The notes: a model not told the origin generated them from the letters alone. A stretch of 44,484 nucleotides of DNA from an uncultured Bacilli bacterium (GCA_934086145.1 CAKOHV010000014.1:1-44484), one strand, 5' to 3'; positions 1-9,521 are shown, counted from the first letter of the stretch. A program made the numbers and translations.

Positions 1-22
1 TTATACAACAAGACATAATAAA

Positions 23-68
23 AACCTATAAAGTAGGTCTCTCTTTTTTTGAGTCCACTTTATAGGTT
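23..68 (-). terminator. Rho-independent terminator of the dnaX-to-mfd operon
   Basis: A perfect 12-bp inverted repeat (23-34 with 57-68) encloses a 22-nt loop that can itself form a short CTC/GAG stem. Read on the minus strand it begins about 20 nt past the mfd stop and is followed by TTTTTATT, so it fits an intrinsic terminator ending the long minus-strand operon. Confidence 0.8.
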
Positions 69-87
69 ACATTTTATTGATTAACTA

Positions 88-3000
88 CTACTTTTTGATT
101 TCTTTCATTACTTCTTCCATTAATGGAACAACATAATATAAGAAATGTTCTTTTTGATTCAATAAAGTTAATGCTATAATTACTTGTTTATGCTCATATT
201 TCAATCTAAAACGTGGATTTATATTATAAGCTTTTATAAAGAATTCATCACCTTTTATTTTATCTGATACTTCAATTGGTAATTCTATCTCTATTTCCCT
301 ATCACTCTGTCTTACAGTCTTTATTCCTAAAGTTAATGCTTGTTTTTCAAACCATTCTTCATACATATAGATTTCAATATTTTTACTTATCTTACCAAAT
401 CTATCTTCTAATTCATTTCTTATTTCTTGTAATTTGTCATATCCATCTATTTCATTAATTTTTTTATGAATTTCTATTTTTATATCTTCATCACTAACAT
501 ATTCATCACTTATATGGGTTTCAACTTCAATTAATGATTTATTTGATTTATCCTCTTCTTCATCAATAACTTCTTCACCCTTTAAATGCTTAAGTTCTTC
601 ATCTATCATTTGCATATATAATTCAATTCCTACTGTATCAACAAATCCAGCCTGCTCCGAACCAAGCAAATCTCCAGCTCCTCTAATAGACAAATCACGC
701 ATAGCTATTCTATAACCACTGCCTAATTCAGTAAATTCTTTTATTGCTTCTAGTCTTTTAACCGCAATATCATTAAGCATTTTTTCTTTATTGTACATTA
801 AATATGCATATGCAATTCGATTACTACGTCCGACACGTCCTCTAATTTGATACAATTGCGATAAACCAAAATTATCAGCATCATATATTATCAAAGTATT
901 AGCATTACTTATATCAATACCTGTCTCTATAATTGTTGTACATAATAATATATCATATTCATAATTAACAAAAGCTTCCATAACATCTTCTAATTCACGT
1001 TTAGACATTTGTCCATGAGCAATTGTTATTCTAGCTTCTGGTACTAAATTATGTAAATAATTCATTTTACTTTCAATAGAAGCTACTTTATTATACAAAA
1101 TAAATATTTGGCCTTTACGTGATAATTCTTTATATATAGCATCTTTAACTATCAAGTCATTTTCTTGAATAACATAAGTTTGTACTGGATATCTATTAGT
1201 AGGAGGTGTATCTATAATAGATAGATCTCTCAAACCTGATAAAGCCATTTTAAGTGTCCTAGGAATTGGTGTTGCTGATAAAGTTAAAACATTAACATCA
1301 TTTTTATATTCCTTTATTTTTTCCTTATGAGTTACTCCAAATCTTTGCTCTTCATCTACGATTAAAAGACCTAATTTAGCAAATTTAACATCATTAGATA
1401 ATAATCTATGAGTTCCAAAGACTAAATCAATCGTCCCTTTTTCTAAACCTTCTAAAATACGTTTTGTATCTTTTGAAGAAGTAAATCTATTTAATAAAGC
1501 AATTTCAATTGGATAATTCTTAAAGCGTTCTAACGCATTTTCGTATTGCTGCTTAGATAAAATAGTTGTTGGACATAAATAAAAGACTTGCTTATTATTT
1601 ACTATTGTTTTAAACATAGCCCGAAAAGCTACTTCCGTTTTACCAAATCCTACATCTCCGCATAACAATCGATCCATTGGAATTTCACTATCTAAGTCAT
1701 CTTTTATATCATTTATTGCTCGTAACTGATCTCTTGTTTCTGTATAAACAAATTCCGAAGCAAAAACATCTTCTTCTACATAATCCTTAAATGGAACGCT
1801 TTTAACACTACTACGAGCCGCATACAGCTTAATTAGCTCTTGGCTAATATCTTTTATCCTATTTCTTAATTCACGCTTCTTTTTAGCCCAATTTGTACTA
1901 TTAAGCTTATCTAATTTTGGAGTTGATCCTTCCTTACCAGCATACTTAAAAATAGTCGTTATTTTTTCAACCGGAATATAAATCTTATCATTCCCCTGAT
2001 AATTTATCTGAATATAATCCTTTTTTAAACCATTTTTCGTAAGAGTAATTACTCCTTGATAAATTCCTATTCCATGCTGTGAATGAACAACATAATCCCC
2101 TATATTAAGTTGTCCAAAATCTTTAATTTTTTTACCTATTTTATAAGAATTTTTATAATTAATAACACTATTCTTTACTTTTTCAATATCATTAGCAGCA
2201 ATAACTACATATTTATCAAATACAAAACCATTATTAATTTTTTTATAAATTATATTTATATCACGTTCTATTATTTTATCATTCACAACAACATGATAAC
2301 TATCTAAAAAAGGTTCCAGACTTCTTAACTGATTTTCATTATTAAGAAAGAATAATATAGTCTTACCTCCAACAATATTTTTACGACAATACTCTCCTAA
2401 TAATTCAAAATTACTATTAAAATTTTCTATTTCTTGTGATTTATAATTTAATACTTTTCCATTGCTTACACTATCTAATGAATTAAAATACATAATATCA
2501 TTTATTTTTATATCTCCTAACATATACATAAAAGACTTATTATTATCAATATTTTGGCTTATTTTATATTCATAGATATCACTAAGTATTTTTTCATACC
2601 CTAAATCTATTTGATCTTTATTAATCATTATAACTAATGGATTATTAGCATAATCTATTAAAGAACTAGTTTCTGCCCCTGTAATTTCTGTATATGGTTT
2701 AATTGTTATTTCTTCAATTTCATTGATAGATAATTGTGTTGACTCATCAAAATATCTTATCGAATCTACTTCATCACCAAAAAATTCAATTCTGATAGGA
2801 TGTTCTTCATCGATTATAAATAAGTCTATTATGTAGCCTCTAACCGCATACTCGCCTGTCATCGTTACAAGACTTTCTCTCACATATCCATACTTTTCTA
2901 AGATATCTAAAATTTCATCTCTTTTAATTGTTTTATTTTTGTTAATTTTATAATTTAAATTTAAAGAATTATTTTTATCTGGCAAATATCTTAAAAATCC

Positions 3001-3321
3001 CATTAAATTAGTAACTGTTATAGATTTTTGCTCTTTTTGTAAATTTTCTAGAGTTTCAAGTCTTTTTATTTTTAAATCTGGGGAAATAGCTACCGCTACA
3101 CTGGTTAAAAAATCATCCATGGGAAATAAATTTATTTTATTTTCATAAGTGCTCAACAAATCAAAATATGTATTAGCTTCAAAAAGTGTATTGGTTAAAA
3201 TAACTATATTTTTATTAATTTTTTTAAATAATTCTAACACATAAAAAACATTCAACTCTTTAGTTAAACCATTTACTGACAAACCATTTTCATATTTAAA
3301 ATAAGCAGATAAAAAATTCAT
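88..3321 (-). CDS. mfd: Transcription-repair coupling factor Mfd
   Basis: Mfd removes RNA polymerase stalled at DNA lesions and recruits the UvrA repair machinery. The 1077-residue protein has the full family layout. The UvrB-like N-terminal region is followed by an RNA-polymerase-interacting (CarD-like) domain near residue 410 (GDYVVHSQHGIGIYQG). The superfamily 2 helicase core has Walker A GDVGFGKTEVAF near 555, a DEEQ box near 657 and the motif ending QIRGRVGRSN. A C-terminal TRCF domain follows. The ATG start sits 7 nt after the pth stop, behind an AGTAGGGG ribosome site. It is the last gene of the operon, as pth-mfd is in Bacillus, although the small gene fin usually found between them is absent. 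Confidence 0.97.
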   Translation of the reverse strand: MNFLSAYFKYENGLSVNGLTKELNVFYVLELFKKINKNIVILTNTLFEANTYFDLLSTYENKINLFPMDDFLTSVAVAISPDLKIKRLETLENLQKEQKSITVTNLMGFLRYLPDKNNSLNLNYKINKNKTIKRDEILDILEKYGYVRESLVTMTGEYAVRGYIIDLFIIDEEHPIRIEFFGDEVDSIRYFDESTQLSINEIEEITIKPYTEITGAETSSLIDYANNPLVIMINKDQIDLGYEKILSDIYEYKISQNIDNNKSFMYMLGDIKINDIMYFNSLDSVSNGKVLNYKSQEIENFNSNFELLGEYCRKNIVGGKTILFFLNNENQLRSLEPFLDSYHVVVNDKIIERDINIIYKKINNGFVFDKYVVIAANDIEKVKNSVINYKNSYKIGKKIKDFGQLNIGDYVVHSQHGIGIYQGVITLTKNGLKKDYIQINYQGNDKIYIPVEKITTIFKYAGKEGSTPKLDKLNSTNWAKKKRELRNRIKDISQELIKLYAARSSVKSVPFKDYVEEDVFASEFVYTETRDQLRAINDIKDDLDSEIPMDRLLCGDVGFGKTEVAFRAMFKTIVNNKQVFYLCPTTILSKQQYENALERFKNYPIEIALLNRFTSSKDTKRILEGLEKGTIDLVFGTHRLLSNDVKFAKLGLLIVDEEQRFGVTHKEKIKEYKNDVNVLTLSATPIPRTLKMALSGLRDLSIIDTPPTNRYPVQTYVIQENDLIVKDAIYKELSRKGQIFILYNKVASIESKMNYLHNLVPEARITIAHGQMSKRELEDVMEAFVNYEYDILLCTTIIETGIDISNANTLIIYDADNFGLSQLYQIRGRVGRSNRIAYAYLMYNKEKMLNDIAVKRLEAIKEFTELGSGYRIAMRDLSIRGAGDLLGSEQAGFVDTVGIELYMQMIDEELKHLKGEEVIDEEEDKSNKSLIEVETHISDEYVSDEDIKIEIHKKINEIDGYDKLQEIRNELEDRFGKISKNIEIYMYEEWFEKQALTLGIKTVRQSDREIEIELPIEVSDKIKGDEFFIKAYNINPRFRLKYEHKQVIIALTLLNQKEHFLYYVVPLMEEVMKEIKK

Positions 3322-3328
3322 AAAACCC

Positions 3329-3880
3329 CTACTTTTTATTATATTTTTGCATACATTCTTGAATATCTGTATTGATAAATTCTTCTATTATTTCTTTATA
3401 TAAATTTGTATTTTTCTTTAATTCATCAACTACTTCTTTATTTATTTTTCCTAATACATAATCTTTAGTATCTACACTTTTATTATTAGCTATACCTACT
3501 TTTAATCTTGGTATTTCATCAGTTCCTAAAGAAGAAATAATGGATTTTATTCCATTATGTCCTCCTGATGAGCTTTTATATTTTAATTTGTATTTTAAAA
3601 TTGGTAAATCTAAATCATCTTGTATAATTAAAACATCATTATGATCAATTTTAAAGAAATCGACATATTTTCTAACTGCATTTCCCGATAAATTCATAAA
3701 AGTAGTTGGTTTTAATAAAATTGTTTTACTACCATTAATATTAATTTCTTTATAGTAGCCATTAAATTTTTCTTTCCATCCATCTTTGCCATAACAATTA
3801 TCTAGTATTAGAAAACCAACATTATGTCTAGTATATTCATATTCTTTTCCTGGATTACCTAATCCTACTATTAATTTCAT
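3329..3880 (-). CDS. pth: Peptidyl-tRNA hydrolase
   Basis: Pth releases tRNA from peptidyl-tRNAs that drop off the ribosome, recycling tRNA. The 183-residue length is normal for the family. Visible signatures are GLGNPGKEYEYTRHNVGF at the N-terminus, which contains the catalytic His and the conserved Asn, then QDDLDLP in the middle and SSGGHNGIKSI further on. The ATG directly follows the TAG stop of trmN6 (TAGATG), so the two are probably translationally coupled. mfd follows 7 nt downstream. Confidence 0.97.
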   Translation of the reverse strand: MKLIVGLGNPGKEYEYTRHNVGFLILDNCYGKDGWKEKFNGYYKEININGSKTILLKPTTFMNLSGNAVRKYVDFFKIDHNDVLIIQDDLDLPILKYKLKYKSSSGGHNGIKSIISSLGTDEIPRLKVGIANNKSVDTKDYVLGKINKEVVDELKKNTNLYKEIIEEFINTDIQECMQKYNKK

Positions 3881-4603
3881 CTAATCACTACTTTCAAATA
3901 TTCCCTTATAACTACGATGTTTTAAAACATCAACTGGTGGCATTACTTTTAAGCTCCCCATTTTACCATTTTTAGTAGCTTTTATTAATACCATTATTGC
4001 TTCTTTTTGATATCCTGCATAAATAAATTGTAATTTTTTTACTTTAAAATTGTACTTAGCTAAGCAATCTAAAATTTCTTCTAATCTATCACAACGATGA
4101 ACAATATACAATGGAGCTTTATTTTTTAAGATATATTTAGCCGCCGTCATTAATTCTTCTAAATTCATCGCTATTTCATGACGTGCTATTGCTTTTTCCT
4201 CATCTTGATTTATTAAAGAACTATTTTTATCATACTTAAAATATGGTGGATTGCACGTAACGACATCAACACTTTCAGGTAAAATAAATTCCAAAGACTC
4301 TGTCAAATTAGCATTTATTATATTTATTTGCGATTCCAAATTATTTTCTCTAACACTCATTTTAGCTAATTTATATATATTTTCTTGTAATTCAAAACCA
4401 TATATACGTGAATTAGTTTTAGTCGATAAAATCAACGGAACTGGTGCATTCCCTGTACAAAAATCAACTATTGTTCTAGTTGTAGGTTTTAATTCAACAA
4501 ATTCTGCTAATAAAATTGAATCTAATGAAAATTTAAATTTATCTTCATATTGATATATTTTTAATCCATCATAATCAAACAAATCATTTAAAACACTTGC
4601 CAC
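3881..4603 (-). CDS. trmN6: tRNA1(Val) (adenine-N6)-methyltransferase family protein (YabB/TrmN6)
   Basis: This is a predicted SAM-dependent methyltransferase of the TrmN6/YabB family, whose characterised members methylate A37 of a valine tRNA. The 240-residue protein has a Rossmann-type SAM site (VDFCTGNAPVPLIL near residue 46) and the N6-adenine catalytic motif NPPYFK. The start ATG lies inside the 3' end of ricT (20-bp overlap), and the stop abuts pth. In Bacillus yabB lies in the same neighbourhood, downstream of holB and yaaT. The exact tRNA substrate is inferred from the family only. Confidence 0.88.
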   Translation of the reverse strand: MASVLNDLFDYDGLKIYQYEDKFKFSLDSILLAEFVELKPTTRTIVDFCTGNAPVPLILSTKTNSRIYGFELQENIYKLAKMSVRENNLESQINIINANLTESLEFILPESVDVVTCNPPYFKYDKNSSLINQDEEKAIARHEIAMNLEELMTAAKYILKNKAPLYIVHRCDRLEEILDCLAKYNFKVKKLQFIYAGYQKEAIMVLIKATKNGKMGSLKVMPPVDVLKHRSYKGIFESSD

Positions 4604-5381
4604 AATCTACTTCAAACTCCTTTATTATTCCATCTAAATCTACTTTATATTTTCTATTTAAGATATCTACGCTAACAACTTTAGCATTCGTCCCATCTAT
4701 TTTCACCATTTGACCGACTGATGGCATTCCTTTACTACATCTTGTATATTCTTCATCTTCGTAAGTCAAACAACATAATAATCTACCGCATACACCATTA
4801 ATTTTTGAAGGATTTAATGCAATATTTTGATTTTTAGCCATATTCATCGTTACTGAATCAATATGATTTAAAAATGTTGAACAACAAAGTGGTCGACCAC
4901 ATTGTCCCAAACCACATATAGTTCGCGCTTTATCACGAGCCCCTATTTGACGTAATTCAATTCTTGTTTTATAAATAGATGCCAATTTTTTAGCCAAATC
5001 TCTAAAATCTACTCTTTCATCAGCAATAAAATTAAATAATAATTGCTTTTTATCCAATGTATACGTTGCATCTAAAAGGTTCATATTTAGATTTAATTCT
5101 TTAACCAAATTCTTGGCTTTATCTAAGGCTTTACTTGCTAAGCCTAAATTTTTTATGTATGAATCATAATCTTCATCTGTAGCTATTCTTAAAATATTTT
5201 TCATTTCTTCAATAGCAATATTTAATTTTTCTTCTTCTATTTTATGAACTACCTTTCCATATTGAATTCCCTTTTCAGTACTTACAACTACATTAGTATT
5301 ATCTTCAATTATCAGGTCATTGCCATTAAAATAGTATACTTTTCCTTCACTTTTTAAAACTACTCCATAAATGTTATTCAT
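4584..5381 (-). CDS. ricT: RicT/YaaT, PSP1-domain regulator of RNase Y
   Basis: RicT (YaaT) belongs to the Ric complex that in Bacillus subtilis directs RNase Y maturation of mRNAs and is needed for sporulation, competence and biofilm formation. The 265-residue protein shows the PSP1 region with cysteine clusters CGLGQCGRPLCC and CGRLLCC, which in the family ligate an iron-sulfur cluster. It overlaps holB by 8 bp upstream and trmN6 by 20 bp downstream. The holB-ricT pairing is the standard Bacilli arrangement, but the replication regulator gene yabA that normally follows is missing here. Confidence 0.93.
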   Translation of the reverse strand: MNNIYGVVLKSEGKVYYFNGNDLIIEDNTNVVVSTEKGIQYGKVVHKIEEEKLNIAIEEMKNILRIATDEDYDSYIKNLGLASKALDKAKNLVKELNLNMNLLDATYTLDKKQLLFNFIADERVDFRDLAKKLASIYKTRIELRQIGARDKARTICGLGQCGRPLCCSTFLNHIDSVTMNMAKNQNIALNPSKINGVCGRLLCCLTYEDEEYTRCSKGMPSVGQMVKIDGTNAKVVSVDILNRKYKVDLDGIIKEFEVDCGKCFK

Positions 5382-6204
5382 AGTATTTCCTCATTTCAAT
5401 TACAAATTTATCTAATATCAAATCAATATTACCATTACTATTTATATACTTTAATATTTCTTCTAAAAGTTCTAAGATTTTTACCATATTAGTTCTACTA
5501 ATTCTAGCAAAAACCTCTATTTCAGAATTTGTCTTAAAACTACATATATCACTAACATAAATAAATAATTTGTAAAAAAACTCCTGCCATTCAATTCGAT
5601 CAGTAAATTTTTTACTCATAACATTCTTATTATACAATAAATCATCTTTATTTTTATAGATATGATTAAAATACTCATTAAATAATATAATATCTTCCGT
5701 ACCATAAATACTAGATTTATCAATATAGTGCATTGCAAAACTTTGACAACGACTTCTTATAGTAGAAATAACATTCATCTTATTATTTGTTATAAAAAAA
5801 CCAACTATATTATCATTAGGTTCTTCTAAAAATTTCAAAATTGTATTTGCACTAGAATCATTAAAATGATCACAATCATGAACGATGTACACATTGTAAC
5901 GAGAAAAAACAGGTTTTGAACTAAATCTTTCCATCATTTCTAATATTTGATTCTTTTTTATAAATGTTCCATCAGGTTTTATTTCGATTAAACTAGGCAA
6001 ATTCCCAAAATCTATAAGATTACATAGATTACACTCTTTTTGACAATTTTCAGAATATTCATATGGACAATTTATTGCTTTTATAAGTTTAATTAAATCT
6101 TTATAGCATTCCAATGAATCATTAGTTTCAAGCAAAAAAGCATGAGCTAACTTATTCTCATGGTAACTTTTTAAAATATTATCAAATTTACTACACTTAA
6201 ACAA
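5374..6204 (-). CDS. holB: DNA polymerase III subunit delta'
   Basis: Delta' is a structural subunit of the clamp loader that helps DnaX place the DnaN ring on DNA. The 276-residue protein lacks a working Walker A, as is usual for delta'. It keeps the zinc-binding cysteines (C at about 50, then ENCQKECNLC) and the SRC motif (TIRSRCQSF) that supplies the arginine finger to the neighbouring ATPase. The start appears to be TTG, which gives MFKCSKFDN, behind GGATGTGA; no better ATG is in frame. The bofA stop lies 12 nt upstream, and ricT overlaps its 3' end by 8 bp. Confidence 0.92.
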   Translation of the reverse strand: MFKCSKFDNILKSYHENKLAHAFLLETNDSLECYKDLIKLIKAINCPYEYSENCQKECNLCNLIDFGNLPSLIEIKPDGTFIKKNQILEMMERFSSKPVFSRYNVYIVHDCDHFNDSSANTILKFLEEPNDNIVGFFITNNKMNVISTIRSRCQSFAMHYIDKSSIYGTEDIILFNEYFNHIYKNKDDLLYNKNVMSKKFTDRIEWQEFFYKLFIYVSDICSFKTNSEIEVFARISRTNMVKILELLEEILKYINSNGNIDLILDKFVIEMRKYYE

Positions 6205-6215
6205 ACTATCACATC

Positions 6216-6398
6216 CTATATAAACAATTTAAAAATTATCATTGCCATCATTCCAAATATTCCTAAAAAAGAGCTTAAAATTATTGAAAAAACATTAATA
6301 GGAATATTAAAATCAATATTTGAAAAAACGATATTTAAACTATATAAAGTAAAAAAGCCTAAACATATTTTTTTTATGATACCAAAAATAAATTTCAT
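6216..6398 (-). CDS. bofA: BofA-family small membrane protein (sigma-K checkpoint), short form
   Basis: BofA in Bacillus inhibits the intramembrane protease SpoIVFB, which processes pro-sigma-K in the mother cell. This 60-residue protein is two hydrophobic stretches (about 4-25 and 35-59) ending in ...IPINVFSIILSSFLGIFGMM, which matches the conserved BofA C-terminus (VPINLVTTAISGILGIPG in B. subtilis). It is shorter than the 87-residue Bacillus protein and lacks the first N-terminal hydrophobic segment. The position just downstream of recR matches Bacillus (recR-yaaL-bofA). The ribosome site AGGTGA is 6 nt before the ATG. Family assignment rests on remembered sequence plus synteny. Confidence 0.8.
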   Translation of the reverse strand: MKFIFGIIKKICLGFFTLYSLNIVFSNIDFNIPINVFSIILSSFLGIFGMMAMIIFKLFI

Positions 6399-6435
6399 CT
6401 TATCACCTACAAAAAAATATGTTTAATCAACAAAA

Positions 6436-7035
6436 TTATGAAAGATATTTTCTATCATTCAAAGCTCTATCTAAAGTAAGCTCATCTAAATAATCAATTT
6501 CAGTCCCCATTGGAATTCCGTAAGATAGTCTAGATATAGCAACATCTTTTCCTTCAAATATTTTTTTCAAGTATAAAGTAGTTGTTTCTCCTTCAATTGT
6601 CGATTTTAGAGCAATAATTATCTCTGGCTTTTCAAGCTTTTCTACCCTTTTTACCAAACTTGCAATGTTAATGTCTTCAGGATTAATATCATCTATTGGT
6701 GAAATCAAACCGTTTAAAACGTGATAAACACCATTATAATTTCCTACTTTTTCAAAGGCAAAAACACTTTTATAATCCTCTAAAACACATATCACGTTTT
6801 GATTCCGTAAAGGATTACTGCAAATATTGCATAGTTCATCCTCAGTAATATGACCACATTCTTTACATGGATGTAGCTTTTCACGTGAATTAACTAATGA
6901 AGAAGAAAAATTATTTACATCATCCAAGGACATATCTAAAACAGAAAGTGCTAATCTTTCAGCACTTTTTTCCCCTATCCCTGGTAATTTTCTAAATGAA
7001 TTTATTAAATCTAAAAGAACTTTAGGATAAGCCAT
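6436..7035 (-). CDS. recR: Recombination protein RecR
   Basis: RecR works with RecO and RecF to load RecA at gapped DNA. The 199-residue protein has the helix-hairpin-helix start (FRKLPGIGEKSAERLA), a four-cysteine zinc finger (CKECGHITEDELCNIC) and a Toprim domain (VLEDYKSVFAFE and ALKSTIEGETT). The ATG overlaps the ebfC stop (TAATG). The order dnaX-ebfC-recR is strongly conserved in bacteria. Confidence 0.97.
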   Translation of the reverse strand: MAYPKVLLDLINSFRKLPGIGEKSAERLALSVLDMSLDDVNNFSSSLVNSREKLHPCKECGHITEDELCNICSNPLRNQNVICVLEDYKSVFAFEKVGNYNGVYHVLNGLISPIDDINPEDINIASLVKRVEKLEKPEIIIALKSTIEGETTTLYLKKIFEGKDVAISRLSYGIPMGTEIDYLDELTLDRALNDRKYLS

Positions 7036-7331
7036 TACAATAAACCACTTAATTTACCATAAGCTCCTAGCATAGAAGATGTTTCATCATCAATTTTTTT
7101 CAAAGCATCATTCATCGCTAAGACTATCATATCTTGTAAAATTTCTTTATCTTCTTCTTCAAGAGTTCCTTCAGCCTTTATTTTTACTGATAAAACCTTC
7201 TTACTTCCACTTAATTCTACTTCAACTAATTCTGAAGAACCAATGAACTTTTTCTTATCTAATTCATCTTTCTTTTTAGTTAATTCCTTTTCCATTCTTT
7301 GAGCTTGTTGCATAATTGCTTGCATATTCAT
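7035..7331 (-). CDS. ebfC: Nucleoid-associated protein, YbaB/EbfC family
   Basis: This is a small DNA-binding dimer of the YbaB/EbfC (YaaK) family, thought to coat and shape DNA. The 98 residues begin MNMQAIMQQAQRMEKELTKK, a heptad-like helix typical of the family, followed by the beta-sheet region VEVELSGSKKVLSVKI. It starts 15 nt after the dnaX stop with a GAAGGAA ribosome site, and its stop overlaps the recR start. Confidence 0.93.
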   Translation of the reverse strand: MNMQAIMQQAQRMEKELTKKKDELDKKKFIGSSELVEVELSGSKKVLSVKIKAEGTLEEEDKEILQDMIVLAMNDALKKIDDETSSMLGAYGKLSGLL

Positions 7332-7346
7332 AAAAATTCCTTCTTT

Positions 7347-9017
7347 CTATTCTACTTCAAATGAATCAAAAATTTCTCTAGCCACATCTTCTATATCTAA
7401 AGAGGTGCTTGTTTGCTGAATATTTTCTTTTTCTTTAGAGTCTTCTGATTCATCCATATATTTATATTTTATTTGATTATTTCGATTTAATCTATACTTT
7501 TCTACTTCTTTTTTCCAAATTTCATTATTAACGGCGGCAAATTTCATATTTTTAGAAGAATATTCTTCATAAAATTTTTCCAAAGCGTTAATATGATCAT
7601 TTATCAAAGAATTAGTTGTATCTACTTTGCTTTGAATCAAAATATACTTATCTGATGCTGCTAATACAATTGTATCAGCTAATAATGAAACCAAGTTACG
7701 ATCTTTCAACATTAAATAGTTCATAAAATCAACCCAAGATGAGGTAACATCCATTTTAGCTATTTTAGAAGCAGATACAAAACAATTATTAATTCTTATT
7801 TCTGTTGAGAAATAATTTGACTTGTTGATAACTTGTATTTCTTCACTATTTTTATCAAGCTTATTACTTTCAATATTTGTATTACTTTCATTGATGGTAC
7901 TAACTGTATTTCCCGGATTATTTAGACTGCTTTTTACATTAATATTATTATTTCCCGAGCTAGGTAGTATAATATTTTCTTTTTTACAATCGCTCGATGA
8001 CGTATATTTTAGTAATACCAATTCTATTAAAACATATGGATCGACATTAATATTTATATTACATAAACTATCATTTAAATCTATAATCATTTGATAAATA
8101 TCTTCAAAATAAAAATCATACTTAGCTTTTCCTAATTTAATATCAATTGCGCATTTTCTTAACTCCAAAATCAATTTTTCTACAAAAACAGAATAATTTG
8201 TACCACTATTTCTAACGTTTTCAACTAATGAGATCAGTTTTTCTACATTATTTCCCAAGATACTATCCAAAATTTCATCTATTTTTTCAACTGATACAGA
8301 TCCAAAATTACTTGATACTTCATTTAAGGTTATTTTATTTCCCAAACTTGCTAACTGATCAAGCATTCCTAAAGCATCACGCATACCTCCGGCACTAATC
8401 AAAGCAATCTCCTTAAGAGCATCATCATCAATATCTATTTTTTCAATATTTGAAATATATCTTAATCTTTCAATAATTGCAGTCAAATTAACTGGTTTAA
8501 AGTCAAAACGCTGACATCTTGACAAAATAGTTATTGGAACATCCTGAATATCTGTTGTAGCTAAAATAAACACTACGTGAGAAGGTGGTTCTTCCAAAGT
8601 TAACAACAATGCATTAAATGCACTAGCAGTTAACATATGAACCTCATCAATGATATATACTTTATATTTTAGAGATGATGGAACTAATTTGACGTTGTTA
8701 ATAAGTTCCCTAATTTCATCTACTCCATTATTTGACGCAGCATCTATTTCAATAATATCTGGACTTTCATTAAAAGATAAGCAAGACTTACATTCATTAC
8801 ATGGATTTCCATTAACAGGATGCTCGCAATTTATAGCTTTGGCAAATATCTTAGCAGTACTTGTTTTTCCTGTTCCACGAGGACCAGTAAATATATAAGC
8901 ATGGGAATTTTTGCCATTAATAATAGAATTTTTTAACATAGATATAGTATATTCTTGTCCTACTACATTATCAAAATCATTAGGTCTATATTTACGATAC
9001 AAAACTTTATATGCCAT
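7347..9017 (-). CDS. dnaX: DNA polymerase III subunits gamma/tau
   Basis: DnaX is the ATPase of the clamp loader and tethers the replicative polymerases. The 556-residue protein has Walker A GPRGTGKTSTAK near residue 45, a four-cysteine zinc module (C...CNECKSC), Walker B IDEVHML and the sensor motif SRCQRF. These are followed by the clamp-loader collar domain and a low-complexity Asn/Ser-rich linker (about 340-400) into a C-terminal tau-like domain. There is no obvious slippery A-run frameshift signal that I can support. The ATG has a strong AGGAGG site, and an extended -10 promoter lies 21 nt upstream. It heads the operon that runs to mfd. Confidence 0.96.
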   Translation of the reverse strand: MAYKVLYRKYRPNDFDNVVGQEYTISMLKNSIINGKNSHAYIFTGPRGTGKTSTAKIFAKAINCEHPVNGNPCNECKSCLSFNESPDIIEIDAASNNGVDEIRELINNVKLVPSSLKYKVYIIDEVHMLTASAFNALLLTLEEPPSHVVFILATTDIQDVPITILSRCQRFDFKPVNLTAIIERLRYISNIEKIDIDDDALKEIALISAGGMRDALGMLDQLASLGNKITLNEVSSNFGSVSVEKIDEILDSILGNNVEKLISLVENVRNSGTNYSVFVEKLILELRKCAIDIKLGKAKYDFYFEDIYQMIIDLNDSLCNININVDPYVLIELVLLKYTSSSDCKKENIILPSSGNNNINVKSSLNNPGNTVSTINESNTNIESNKLDKNSEEIQVINKSNYFSTEIRINNCFVSASKIAKMDVTSSWVDFMNYLMLKDRNLVSLLADTIVLAASDKYILIQSKVDTTNSLINDHINALEKFYEEYSSKNMKFAAVNNEIWKKEVEKYRLNRNNQIKYKYMDESEDSKEKENIQQTSTSLDIEDVAREIFDSFEVE

Positions 9018-9037
9018 AATTAAACCTCCTGTTGATA

Positions 9038-9046
9038 ATTATAACA
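9038..9046 (-). promoter_or_regulatory. Extended -10 promoter of dnaX
   Basis: On the minus strand the sequence TGTTATAAT gives a perfect extended -10 hexamer. Transcription would start near 9031, only about 14 nt before the dnaX ATG, with the AGGAGG site almost at the 5' end. The T-tract of the preceding tadA terminator directly abuts it in place of a -35 element. Confidence 0.7.
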
Positions 9047-9047
9047 T

Positions 9048-9078
9048 AAAAAAAGAGGTTTATTTAATCAATTACCTC
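9048..9078 (-). terminator. Terminator at the end of tadA
   Basis: GAGGT (9078-9074) pairs with ACCTC (9059-9055) and is followed by seven T residues on the minus strand. The tadA stop codon (9074-9072) lies at the stem-loop boundary. The stem is short (5 bp) with a large loop, so it may be only partly efficient and let some transcription pass into dnaX. Confidence 0.5.
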
Positions 9079-9509
9079 AAATTATCAAAAAAAATTGTTA
9101 ATAAATTTTTAAATTTTACGATATTTTCACTATAGTTAAGAATATTTTTATCTGATATTTTAATATACCTCTTATCGTATTCATTTTCCTCGTTTTTCTC
9201 AAGTAAATAATATACTTCATCAAGTCTAGATTCTTCTATAACCTTTTTACACAAGTCACAAGGATGCAAAGTAACAACCATTTTGTAACCATTTAACCGC
9301 CAATCTTTTATTTTTTTCTCAGCTTTTATAATAGCATTTATTTCAGCGTGTCCCAATACGTTATACTTTTTTTGCCTTGTATTATAGGAATGACTAATTA
9401 TTTTTCCATCATTATCGATAATAATAGCACTAACAGGTATTTCTTTTTTGGCAAAGGCCTTTTTTGCATCTTTATAAAGGATATTTAAAATATTATTATT
9501 TATTTTCAT
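9072..9509 (-). CDS. tadA: tRNA-specific adenosine deaminase
   Basis: TadA converts adenosine 34 of tRNA-Arg(ACG) to inosine. From the ATG at 9509 the protein is 145 residues with the deaminase zinc site: HAE (GHAEINAI, catalytic Glu) and PCDLC. The reading frame stays open upstream to 9605, but that extension runs through the SRP RNA gene. The ATG at 9509 has a GGTGA ribosome site and begins the normal N-terminal helix, so I chose it. In Bacillus the order is tadA-scr-dnaX; here the SRP RNA lies on the other side of tadA. Adenosine deaminase specificity is inferred from family and synteny. Confidence 0.88.
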   Translation of the reverse strand: MKINNNILNILYKDAKKAFAKKEIPVSAIIIDNDGKIISHSYNTRQKKYNVLGHAEINAIIKAEKKIKDWRLNGYKMVVTLHPCDLCKKVIEESRLDEVYYLLEKNEENEYDKRYIKISDKNILNYSENIVKFKNLLTIFFDNLR

Positions 9510-9521
9510 AAAATCACCCAG

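Noticed and set aside
6876..6889. CACGTG-centred sequence in recR as another parS
   Set aside because: Only the central hexamer and a few flanking bases match; the outer TGTT/AACA arms are not kept.
7911..7965. Two TTTCCCG half-sites in dnaX as Noc sites
   Set aside because: At best 11 of 14 matches and no palindromic second half; likely coding sequence coincidence.
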